This document shows, piece by piece, positions 1 to 5,714 of a stretch of DNA of 14,468 nt (position 1 is the first letter of the stretch; the number at the start of each line of letters is the position of its first letter). The position numbers and the translations under genes were made by a program. Source of the stretch: an uncultured Atopobiaceae bacterium (GTDB taxonomy: Bacteria; Actinomycetota; Coriobacteriia; Coriobacteriales; Atopobiaceae); the NCBI GenBank assembly GCA_947303905.1, contig CAMYZR010000011.1, positions 1-14,468 on the forward strand, read 5' to 3'. Below the pieces are notes generated by a model. It was not told the origin of the DNA. It did no database searches and was given only the letters and a program-made list of their open reading frames with translations.

Positions 1-438
1 CGCAATCGCACGGCGCGCCACAACTACGAGATCACCGAGACCTTCGAGGCTGGCCTGGTCCTGACAGGTACCGAGGTCAAGAGCCTGCGCGAGCGCGCCT
101 GCCAGCTCTCCGACGCGTTCTGCATCATCCGCAAGGGCGAGGTCTGGCTGGTCAACGCGCACATCCATCCGTACTCGAACGGCGGCGTGTGGAACGTCGA
201 CCCCGACCGTCGTCGCAAGCTGCTCCTGCATAGGCGCCAGATTGACATCCTCGACGGGCGCCTGCGCACCAAGGGGCTGGCCCTGGTGCCCCTGGAGCTG
301 TACTTTGACGAGCACAACCGCGTCAAGCTGCAGCTTGGCGTGGGTCAGGGCAAGAAGCTCTACGACAAGCGTCACGACCTGGCCAAGCGCCAGAGCGATC
401 TGGACATCCGGCGCGCACTCAAGGAGCGTAGCCGCTAG
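1..438 (+). CDS. smpB: SsrA-binding protein SmpB (5' end cut off by the window)
   Basis: SmpB binds the tRNA-like end of tmRNA and brings it to stalled ribosomes for trans-translation. The frame is open from base 1, giving 145 residues. It begins in the conserved NRxARHxYEI region and continues through ETFEAGLVLTGTEVKSLR, the signature of the family. Next come VNAHIHPYSNGG, the RRRKLLLHRRQI stretch, and PLELYFDEHNRVKLQLGVGQGKKLYDKR. The basic C-terminal tail (DLAKRQSDLDIRRALKERSR) is the part that enters the mRNA channel. Family members are about 150-160 residues, so only around ten N-terminal residues and the start codon are missing. Its RNA partner ssrA lies about 0.8 kb downstream on the opposite strand, with one flavin reductase gene between. 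Nothing looks damaged. Confidence 0.97.
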   Translation, partial: RNRTARHNYEITETFEAGLVLTGTEVKSLRERACQLSDAFCIIRKGEVWLVNAHIHPYSNGGVWNVDPDRRRKLLLHRRQIDILDGRLRTKGLALVPLELYFDEHNRVKLQLGVGQGKKLYDKRHDLAKRQSDLDIRRALKERSR

Positions 439-498
439 GTGGCATAGCATGTGTGGACAAGGGCCCGCAAGGGGATGCGGGCGAGAGAGGAGACAGGC

Positions 499-1005
499 AT
501 GGATGCAACGGCGCTGTACAAGTTCCAGTCCGGGCTGTACGTGGTCTCGGCGGCGACCGAGGACGACTATGGTGCGTGCGTGATCAACACGGGCCTGCAG
601 CTCACGAGCGAGCCCCTTCAGGTGCAGGTGGTGGTCAACAAGCAGAACCACACCGAGGGCGTCATCGAGAAGGCCGGCCACTTCGCCCTGTGCCCCATCA
701 CGCAGGACGCGGACATGCCCTTCATCGGGCGCTTCGGCTTCCGCACCTCCACCGCCTTCGATAAGTTTGGCGGAATCGAGAAGCGCGAGACCATCCTGGG
801 CGACCCCTACACGCCCGCATGCACGGCTTGCGTGCTGGCCTGCGAGGTCGTGCAGACGCTCGACGTGGGCACGCACATGATCTTTGTGGGCGAGGTCAAG
901 GACGCCGAGGTGCTCTCGGACGCCACGCCGATGACCTATGCCTACTACCACAGCACGCTCAAGGGCAAGACTCCGCCCAAGGCGAGCAGCTACATCAAGG
1001 AGTAG
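499..1005 (+). CDS. Flavin reductase-like FMN-binding protein (flavoredoxin / N-terminal part of high-MW rubredoxin type)
   Basis: This 168-residue protein belongs to the flavin reductase-like family, split-barrel FMN proteins that pass electrons from NAD(P)H to flavin or to a partner. The start at 499 is chosen for the AGAGGAGA ribosome site just upstream; an ATG at 451 in the same frame has no such site. Family features: an N-terminal barrel strand YVVSA, then CVINTGLQLTSEPLQVQVVVNKQNHT, an FGFRTSTAFDKFGG phosphate/flavin-contact stretch, DVGTHMIFVGEV, and a C-terminal MTYAYYHSTLKGKTPPKASSY. That last segment closely resembles the end of the flavin domain in high-molecular-weight rubredoxins (Hrb), where a rubredoxin domain follows; here the protein stops. 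A separate mini-rubredoxin gene lies about 0.75 kb away on the other strand. The gene starts 60 bp after smpB and may share its transcript. The exact electron donor and acceptor cannot be told from sequence. Confidence 0.85.
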   Translation: MDATALYKFQSGLYVVSAATEDDYGACVINTGLQLTSEPLQVQVVVNKQNHTEGVIEKAGHFALCPITQDADMPFIGRFGFRTSTAFDKFGGIEKRETILGDPYTPACTACVLACEVVQTLDVGTHMIFVGEVKDAEVLSDATPMTYAYYHSTLKGKTPPKASSYIKE

Positions 1006-1020
1006 GCGCGAGACAGACCG

Positions 1021-1062
1021 AACGAAAGAGGGGCCCTTCCGCACTCGTCGGAAGGGCCCCTC
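1021..1062 (-). terminator. Strong hairpin terminator, probably of ssrA
   Basis: A perfect 14-bp stem (1028-1041 against 1049-1062, GAGGGGCCCTTCCG and its complement) has a 7-nt loop. On the minus strand it is followed by TTTCGTT (complement of 1021-1027), a modest U-run, so it should stop transcription arriving from ssrA. On the plus strand there is no U-run after the stem, but the hairpin sits just past the flavin reductase stop at 1005 and may also slow plus-strand transcription. It lies only 10 bp beyond the outer copy of the ssrA 3' end. Confidence 0.75.
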
Positions 1063-1072
1063 GGTAATTACG

Positions 1073-1092
1073 TGGTGGAGGTGCGGAGAATC
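1073..1092 (-). repeat. Outer copy of the 20-bp ssrA 3' end (candidate attachment-site duplicate)
   Basis: TGGTGGAGGTGCGGAGAATC is identical to 1273-1292, the last 20 bases of tmRNA read on the plus strand, and lies exactly 200 bp from it. Identity stops abruptly on both sides. This copy is not joined to a tmRNA body but sits 10 bp from the terminator, where the native ssrA 3' end would be expected. Infer: displaced original end after site-specific insertion. Confidence 0.8.
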
Positions 1093-1272
1093 CGCGTCTC
1101 GCCTCCGGCGATCCGCATTCGCTCGACGGGCTGGCGCCCGTCTCCCGCGTCGCCTACGGACAGGCCACTGGCCTGTCCGCCTAACGGCTCCGCCCTGCGC
1201 AGAGTTCGATTCCCCGCTGCGCACGAGAAAGCGGGCCACGGCTGTGATGCGCCGCGACCCGCTGATTCGTCA
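1093..1272. other. 180-bp insert between the two ssrA 3' ends, no gene seen
   Basis: I see no supportable gene here. The reading frames that cross it also run through the tmRNA and have no ribosome site. It holds a perfect 10-bp hairpin with a 3-nt loop (1157-1179, CGGACAGGCC-ACT-GGCCTGTCCG). It also holds a plus-strand T-arm-like stretch, AGTTCGATTCC, flanked by complementary GCGCAG and CTGCGC (about 1196-1221). If ssrA is transcribed to the terminator near 1062-1021, this DNA is part of the precursor 3' trailer. It could be the remains of an integrated element or a dispersed repeat. Confidence 0.5.
1157..1179. repeat. Perfect short-loop inverted repeat inside the insert
   Basis: CGGACAGGCC-ACT-GGCCTGTCCG has 10 paired bases and a 3-base loop, with no U-run on either side. 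It could be a cruciform, a processing hairpin in the ssrA trailer, or part of a dispersed repeat family. Function unknown. Confidence 0.7.
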
Positions 1273-1292
1273 TGGTGGAGGTGCGGAGAATC
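1273..1292 (-). repeat. Inner copy of the 20-bp repeat, forming the functional ssrA 3' end
   Basis: This copy includes the encoded CCA, the acceptor-stem 3' half and part of the T-arm of tmRNA, and is joined to an intact tmRNA body. If the repeat pair came from integration, this is the copy that the element brought in to restore the gene. Confidence 0.8.
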
Positions 1293-1503
1293 GAACTCCG
1301 GTCCAAAGCCATCCCCTGGCAGGTGTCTCCAAGCTCAGTCGTCACTTGGGATTCGAGTGCGTTGCACGTGGCGACCAGCGCTTCGCACCCTAGCTGGTTC
1401 GGTCTTGGCCTGCGGCATACCAGCTACGTCCGCAGGAGCATCCCCCTAAAATGACGTCGCCCCGGGAGCGAGGGAAACCCCCGGTTAGACGCGCCGACTT
1501 ATG

Positions 1504-1545
1504 TTATGCGGCGAGGGCGTAGTCGCCCACATAAGAGTTGTCGTC
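1504..1545 (-). other. tmRNA tag-peptide reading frame
   Basis: Read on the minus strand from 1545, the codons give DDNSYVGDYALAA followed by TAA. With the alanine charged on tmRNA the added tag would be A-DDNSYVGDYALAA. The ALAA end is the classical recognition signal for ClpXP-type proteases. The resume codon is taken as GAC because an in-frame TGA lies two codons upstream and the codon next to it (ATT) is an unlikely resume codon; this choice is an inference. Confidence 0.85.
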
Positions 1546-1646
1546 AATTCATTTTGACGGTACCCCTGTTTAACGTGGCGAGGAGACCACGGCTTGCTGC
1601 CCACCTCAGAACAACCCTGTCGAAACCAGTCACCCCCACAGCTCAC

Positions 1647-1665
1647 GGCGTCCGCTCAGGACGCC
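1647..1665 (-). other. Hairpin in the 5' leader of ssrA
   Basis: GGCGTCC-TGAGC-GGACGCC on the minus strand is a perfect 7-bp stem ending 9 bp before the mature 5' end of tmRNA. It could aid RNase P processing of the precursor or simply be leader structure. There is no U-run, so it is unlikely to be a terminator. Confidence 0.45.
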
Positions 1666-1715
1666 ACGTAAAGGGGCACTGCCACCATGCAGTTTGAAAA
1701 GAACGATCGCACAAC

Positions 1716-1733
1716 GATGGGATTGTACCCATC
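1716..1733 (-). other. Small inverted repeat after the rubredoxin gene, with a TACAAT hexamer in the loop
   Basis: GATGGG-TACAAT-CCCATC on the minus strand lies 11 bp past the rubredoxin stop. It may be a weak end structure of the rubredoxin transcript. Alternatively the TACAAT may be a -10 element for ssrA about 85 bp upstream of mature tmRNA; no good -35 is seen. The two readings cannot be separated from sequence. Confidence 0.3.
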
Positions 1734-1744
1734 TTCAGGTCGAG

Positions 1745-1882
1745 TTAGTCCTCGACCAGCTCGAACATCTCAGGGCCAACGCCGCAGACTTCGCACACGA
1801 AGTCATCGGGCAGCTCGGGGGTGTCGACGGTGACTTCCCAGCCACAAACGGTGCACACGAACGTGTAGGTCTCCTCAGCCAT
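1745..1882 (-). CDS. Minimal rubredoxin (45 residues)
   Basis: This is a small one-iron electron carrier. Two CxxCG knuckles are present, CTVCG at C10/C13 and CEVCG at C30/C33, followed by VGPEMFELVE, typical of the rubredoxin C-terminus. LPDDFVC before the second knuckle is also classical. Only 16 residues separate the knuckles, against about 29 in ordinary rubredoxins of roughly 52 residues and about 12 in rubrerythrin tails, so the middle loop is shortened. The start at 1882 follows an excellent ribosome site (GGAGAGGAGACC, 3 bases before ATG). The frame stays open far upstream, but that is the antisense of the lipase gene. The gene is transcribed away from the lipase and toward ssrA. A likely partner is the flavin reductase at 499-1005, since the two domains are fused in high-molecular-weight rubredoxins; that pairing is an inference. 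Confidence 0.88.
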   Translation of the reverse strand: MAEETYTFVCTVCGWEVTVDTPELPDDFVCEVCGVGPEMFELVED

Positions 1883-1942
1883 TACGGTCTCCTCTCCAAT
1901 CACGCCGCCCCTCGCGGCGAGTTGTATGCAGCTTATCACCTT

Positions 1943-1957
1943 TTGCCACGCTGGCAA
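1943..1957. promoter_or_regulatory. Inverted repeat between divergent rubredoxin and lipase genes (possible operator)
   Basis: TTGCCA-CGC-TGGCAA is a perfect 6-bp palindrome with a 3-bp centre. It lies where the -35 regions of both divergent promoters could fall, and just upstream of a TATGAT hexamer (1963-1968) facing the lipase gene. A regulator bound here could affect both genes. No regulator gene is adjacent, so the assignment is weak. Confidence 0.35.
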
Positions 1958-2002
1958 GGGGCTATGATGTGGGTACCAAAGTTGGCATCGAGCGGAGGAA
2001 CC

Positions 2003-2890
2003 ATGGCACATGGCGGAAACGCCCTCATCCTCGAGGGTGGCGGATTCAGGGGCATCTTTACTGCGGGCGTGCTCGACGTGCTGCAGGAGCACGGCATATA
2101 CGGGTTCGACAGCGTCTGGGGCGTGTCGGCCGGGGCCATCAATGCCGCCAACTACAAGAGCCGCCAGCTCGGCAGGTCCATGCGCGTCATCCTGGCGTTT
2201 CGCGATGACAAGCGGTTCATGTCGCTGTGGTCGTGGGCAAAGACGGGCGACATCGCCGGCGCGGACTTCATGTACGACGAGGTTCAGAATCGCCTTGATC
2301 CCTTTGACAACGAGACCTTCAACGCCAACCCGTTGCGGATGTACGCCGTGGCTACCGACACGGTGTTTGGAACGGCCACCTATCTGCCCTGCGTGACCTT
2401 CCCTGACGACGTGATCAAGGTGCGTGCCTCGGCCTCGCTGCCGATGGTGTCCAATCGCGTCGAGATCGACGGGCACCTGTACCTGGATGGAGGCACCGCA
2501 GACTCGATCCCCTTCGCTGTCGCGCTGGGCCTGGAGGGCTCGCCACAGGTCGAGGGGCACACGCCTGCGGAGCGTGCCGTGGTCGTGTGCACGCGCGAGC
2601 GTGGGTTTATCAAGACCAACAACACCGAGCAGATGTATCTGCGCTCGCATCGCTATGACGGGTATGGCTACTACACCGACGCCCTCGCCTCCCGCGCGGA
2701 CCGCTACAACGAGTGCCGCCGCCAGCTATTCGAGCTCGAGGAGCAGGGTAGGGTGCTGATCATCGAGCCGCCGCGTCCGGTCGAGGTGGGAAACACCGGC
2801 GCTGAGGGCGGAAAGCTGCTGGATCTCTATCTGCAGGGGAGGACGGCCGCCGAGCAGAAGCTTGAGCAGCTGCGCGACCTCGCCGGATAG
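2003..2890 (+). CDS. Patatin-like phospholipase family protein
   Basis: A 295-residue serine acyl-hydrolase of the patatin family (bacterial YjjU-like group), expected to cleave acyl esters of phospholipids or other lipids. The oxyanion glycine motif GGGFRG is at residues 12-17. The nucleophile elbow GVSAG places Ser42 as the catalytic serine. LDGG at 161-164 gives Asp162, completing the Ser-Asp dyad in the usual order and spacing. There is no signal peptide or membrane segment, so it should act in the cytoplasm or at the inner membrane face. The start at 2003 is set by the ribosome site CGGAGGAA; the longer frame from 1694 overlaps the rubredoxin gene and lacks support. It is divergent from rubredoxin and monocistronic, with a 225-bp gap before rplM. 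The physiological substrate cannot be told from sequence. Confidence 0.92.
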   Translation: MAHGGNALILEGGGFRGIFTAGVLDVLQEHGIYGFDSVWGVSAGAINAANYKSRQLGRSMRVILAFRDDKRFMSLWSWAKTGDIAGADFMYDEVQNRLDPFDNETFNANPLRMYAVATDTVFGTATYLPCVTFPDDVIKVRASASLPMVSNRVEIDGHLYLDGGTADSIPFAVALGLEGSPQVEGHTPAERAVVVCTRERGFIKTNNTEQMYLRSHRYDGYGYYTDALASRADRYNECRRQLFELEEQGRVLIIEPPRPVEVGNTGAEGGKLLDLYLQGRTAAEQKLEQLRDLAG

Positions 2891-2982
2891 TCCCTCGCAA
2901 CGGGTGACACGCCAACTCCCATAGAGCAAATTTGCTCCTGGCGAGCCTTGGTGTGCATAGCTTGTGACCAGCAAAGTTTTTC

Positions 2983-3011
2983 TTCCTAACGGTCGTACGA
3001 CGTGCTATTCT
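2983..3011 (+). promoter_or_regulatory. Probable promoter of the rplM-rpsI operon (extended -10)
   Basis: TGCTATTCT at 3003-3011 is an extended -10 element. The hexamer 17 bp upstream (TTCCTA at 2983) is a poor -35, which fits an extended -10 promoter. It would leave an mRNA leader of about 100 nt before the rplM start. The rest of the gap 2891-3002 shows no other gene or terminator that I can support. Confidence 0.45.
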
Positions 3012-3016
3012 TTGAA

Positions 3017-3046
3017 GGCTTCTTTTGCAGAGCCCCGTAATCTCTG
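3017..3046 (+). other. Possible leader structure upstream of rplM
   Basis: Two overlapping stems compete: GGCT/AGCC (3017-3020 with 3031-3034) and CAGAG/CTCTG (3028-3032 with 3042-3046). Ribosomal protein L13 operons in some bacteria carry autoregulatory leaders, so this could be one, but I cannot match it to a known consensus and the stems are short. Confidence 0.2.
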
Positions 3047-3115
3047 ACAAGAAAAAAGCACGCGCCAACCAGTCCAGGGGTTGTCGCACACCGTATGTAT
3101 CTATGGAGGAGTCAA

Positions 3116-3556
3116 GTGAAGAAGTCGACTCATTACGCCAAGCCAGGCGAGGTCGAGCGCAAGTGGGTGCTCATCGACGCTGACGGCGTTACCCTCGGTC
3201 GCCTTGCCACCAAGGCTGCCATGATTCTTCGTGGCAAGAACAAGCCCCAGTTCACCCCGCACACCGACACTGGTGACTTCGTGGTCATCATCAATGCCGA
3301 CAAGGTCGTGCTCTCCGGCAACAAGGCGGAGTCCAAGTCCTACTGGCGCTACTCTGGTTGGCTGGGCGGCCTGAAGACCGAGTCCTACAAGGAGGCCATG
3401 GCCAAGAAGCCCGAGTGGGTTGTCGAGCACGCCGTCAAGGGCATGCTGCCGCACACCACCCTCGGCCGCAAGCAGGGCATGAAGCTCAAGGTCTACGCTG
3501 GCCCCGAGCATCCGCATGCGGCTCAGAACCCCGTCAAGATCGATCTGGAGGCGTAA
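3116..3556 (+). CDS. rplM: 50S ribosomal protein L13
   Basis: L13 is an early-assembling 23S rRNA-binding protein of the large subunit. The 146-residue product (E. coli L13 has 142) carries the family landmarks: [16 protein letters not shown] near the N-terminus, [26 protein letters not shown], the central [12 protein letters not shown], and the C-terminal [11 protein letters not shown] and [16 protein letters not shown]. The start is GTG at 3116, with GGAGGA five bases upstream; the ATG at 3095 in the same frame sits ahead of that ribosome site and would place it inside the coding region. It is followed after 3 bp by rpsI, the universal L13-S9 pair, and the ribosome site for rpsI lies in the last rplM codons. 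Confidence 0.98.
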   Translation: MKKSTHYAKPGEVERKWVLIDADGVTLGRLATKAAMILRGKNKPQFTPHTDTGDFVVIINADKVVLSGNKAESKSYWRYSGWLGGLKTESYKEAMAKKPEWVVEHAVKGMLPHTTLGRKQGMKLKVYAGPEHPHAAQNPVKIDLEA

Positions 3557-3559
3557 CCG

Positions 3560-3955
<396 letters not shown>

Positions 3956-3977
3956 GCTTTACTCCTTTTGCACCATC

Positions 3978-4009
3978 AAGGCCCGTCGGCATGTTCGGCG
4001 GGCCTTTTT
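3978..4009 (+). terminator. Rho-independent terminator of rplM-rpsI
   Basis: The 11-bp stem AAGGCCCGTCG / CGGCGGGCCTT (one G-T pair) has loop GCATGTT and ends in a run of five T at 4005-4009. It begins 22 bp after the rpsI stop codon. Confidence 0.92.
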
Positions 4010-4120
4010 GCAATACATCTGGCGCGGAGCAGCCGTTGCTCGCTTCCTGCGTGCGTATACCAGCCACCCTGCTCATATTCTGTTTCTGGCCATGGCACAT
4101 GAGTGCCCACGCTGCCTTCC

Positions 4121-4129
4121 TGCTAGAAT
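4121..4129 (+). promoter_or_regulatory. Extended -10 promoter element of glmM
   Basis: TGCTAGAAT fits the extended -10 consensus (TGnTAnAAT) and lies about 40 bp before the glmM start. No clear -35 is present, which is usual for this promoter type. Apart from it, the stretch 4010-4120 between the rpsI terminator and glmM shows nothing I can name. Confidence 0.6.
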
Positions 4130-4169
4130 CAAGCAGATTCACAGGAAATAATGCCTAGGGGAGACAGCA

Positions 4170-5507
4170 ATGAAGTACTTTGGAACCGATGGCTTCCGCG
4201 GCCGCGCAAACGAGGGCCTCAATGTCGAGCACGCCTATAAGATCGGTCGATTCGTCGGCTGGTACTATGGCCTGCGCCAGGACCGCAAGGCGCGCATCGT
4301 GCTTGGCAAGGACACCCGCCGCTCGAGCTACATGTTTGAGTCCGCGCTGGTCAGTGGCCTCGTCGCCAGTGGCGCCGACGCCTACATGCTGCACGTCATC
4401 CCCACTCCGGGCGTGAGCTACGTTACGGCGGACGGCGCCTTCGACTGCGGCATCATGATTACCGCCAGCCACAATCCCTATGGCGACAACGGTATCAAGC
4501 TCGTCAACCACAACGGCGAGAAGATGGACGAGGCCGTGCTCAAGCAGGTCGAGGCCTATATCGACGGCGAGATCGACGTGCCTCTGGCAACCGGCGACAA
4601 GATCGGCTGCACGGTCGACTTCATGCAGGGCCGCAACCGCTATATCGCCCACCTCATCGCAAGCGCCAACTTCAGCCTGCAGGGCGTGCGTGTGGGCCTC
4701 GACTGCGCCAACGGCGCCGCCTCGAGCGTTGCCAAACCCGTCTTTGACGCGCTTGGTGCAGACGTCTACGTGTTCAACAATACGCCTAACGGCTTCAACA
4801 TCAACGTCAACTGCGGCTCGACGCACATCGAGGAGATGCAGAGCTACGTCCTGCGCAACAACCTCGACGTGGGCTTTGCCTACGATGGCGACGCAGACCG
4901 CTGCCTGGCCGTCGATGACCGTGGTCACGTGGTCGATGGCGACCTGATCCTGTACGTGTGCGGCCGCTACCTCAACAAGCACGGCGGTCTCGCCAAGTCC
5001 ACGATCGTCCCCACCGTCATGAGCAACTTCGGCTTCTTCAAGGCGCTCGACGAGATCGGCATCAACTACGAGAGCACCGACGTGGGCGACAAGTACGTCT
5101 ACGCCTGCATGCGCGAGAACGGCTACAGCCTGGGCGGCGAGCAGAGCGGTCACATCATCTTTGGCGACATCGAGAACACGGGCGACGGCATCATGACGAG
5201 CCTGCGCATCATGGAGGCAGTCCGCTCGGAGAAGGAGAGCCTCTCCACGCTCGTGCGTCCGGTCAAGCTGTATCCGCAGCTGCTTGTCAACGTCCCGGTC
5301 ACCGACCGCGATGCGGCCATGGCGGACCCGGCCGTGAAGGCAGCCGAGAAGAAGGCCAACGAGTTCCTCGCCGGCAACGGCCGCTGCTTCGTGCGGGCGA
5401 GCGGCACCGAGCAGCTCGTGCGCATCCTGGCCGAGGCTCCGACTGACGAGCTCTGCAAGCAGGCGGACGACATCGTCCTGGCTGCCGTGGAGAAGTATCG
5501 CGCATAA
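4170..5507 (+). CDS. glmM: Phosphoglucosamine mutase GlmM
   Basis: GlmM converts glucosamine-6-phosphate to glucosamine-1-phosphate, the step before GlmU on the way to UDP-GlcNAc and peptidoglycan. The product has 445 residues, the normal size. All four active-site blocks of the alpha-D-phosphohexomutases are present in order. TASHNP at 98-103 includes phosphoserine Ser100. DGDADR at 239-244 is the Mg2+ loop. GGEQSGH at 322-328 is the sugar-specificity loop, whose EQSGH form is typical of GlmM. RASGTE at 409-414 is the phosphate-binding loop; it continues as Q rather than the frequent P, a minor variation. The N-terminal KYFGTDGFRG is also diagnostic. The start at 4170 has GGGGAGA just upstream. 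It has its own promoter element and a strong terminator, so it is probably a single-gene unit. Confidence 0.97.
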   Translation: MKYFGTDGFRGRANEGLNVEHAYKIGRFVGWYYGLRQDRKARIVLGKDTRRSSYMFESALVSGLVASGADAYMLHVIPTPGVSYVTADGAFDCGIMITASHNPYGDNGIKLVNHNGEKMDEAVLKQVEAYIDGEIDVPLATGDKIGCTVDFMQGRNRYIAHLIASANFSLQGVRVGLDCANGAASSVAKPVFDALGADVYVFNNTPNGFNINVNCGSTHIEEMQSYVLRNNLDVGFAYDGDADRCLAVDDRGHVVDGDLILYVCGRYLNKHGGLAKSTIVPTVMSNFGFFKALDEIGINYESTDVGDKYVYACMRENGYSLGGEQSGHIIFGDIENTGDGIMTSLRIMEAVRSEKESLSTLVRPVKLYPQLLVNVPVTDRDAAMADPAVKAAEKKANEFLAGNGRCFVRASGTEQLVRILAEAPTDELCKQADDIVLAAVEKYRA

Positions 5508-5544
5508 GGCCATCGGCATCTCCACAAGCGCATACAAAGCCTGG

Positions 5545-5576
5545 GGAGGGCTGCCCGACGGGGCGGCCCTCCTTTT
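5545..5576 (+). terminator. Rho-independent terminator of glmM
   Basis: The 12-bp stem GGAGGGCTGCCC / GGGCGGCCCTCC (one G-T pair) has a 4-nt loop GACG and is followed by TTTT at 5573-5576, 37 bp after the glmM stop. Confidence 0.9.
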
Positions 5577-5714
5577 GGCATGCCTGCTTGCGGGAAATCC
5601 CGTGCCATCCGTCCCGTTGAGCTGGCAGTACAGGGGTACCCTAGGAGCAAGTGTGCCAAGCGGGCGTTAGACTGGATAGCAAGGGAAGAGAGGCAACTGA
5701 GGAGGGGATGCGCA

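Larger units (their letters stand above)
1273..1637 (-). ncRNA. ssrA: tmRNA (transfer-messenger RNA)
   Basis: tmRNA rescues stalled ribosomes together with SmpB, and encodes a degradation tag. On the minus strand the mature 5' end reads GGGGGTGACTGGTTTCGACAGGG (1637 downward; two consecutive pieces of the conserved 5' sequence). The 3' end reads CGGAG-TTCGATT-CTCCG, then CACCTCC and ACCA. The T-arm is a perfect 5-bp stem with the canonical loop. The acceptor stem GGGGGTG/CACCTCC pairs over 7 bp with one G-U, and CCA is encoded. The tag frame at 1545-1504 reads DDNSYVGDYALAA then TAA. The length of about 365 nt is normal for a one-piece tmRNA. It points toward smpB, the usual partner. The 3' end is duplicated 200 bp downstream. 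Confidence 0.96.

Noticed and set aside
1073..1292. The 20-bp repeat pair as a CRISPR unit
   Set aside because: There are only two copies 200 bp apart, one of them part of tmRNA; no array and no cas genes.
938..1697. Several plus-strand reading frames of 60-151 residues across the tmRNA and its insert (for example 1072-1449, 1272-1454, 1506-1697)
   Set aside because: They read the antisense of ssrA and its flank, lack ribosome sites, and produce the HGGGAENR / WWRCGESN type of peptide that arises when tRNA-like ends are translated.
1694..2002. 103-residue N-terminal extension of the patatin protein
   Set aside because: It overlaps the rubredoxin gene and has no ribosome site; the GGAGG before 2003 and the family N-terminus fit the shorter form.
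1745..2650. 301-residue version of the rubredoxin gene
   Set aside because: The upstream 256 residues are antisense to the lipase gene; the strong ribosome site places the start at 1882.
4155..5537. 460-residue minus-strand frame opposite glmM
   Set aside because: It is in codon register with glmM and explained by absence of TTA, CTA and TCA codons; the composition (A, V, D, H rich) is that of a mirror frame.
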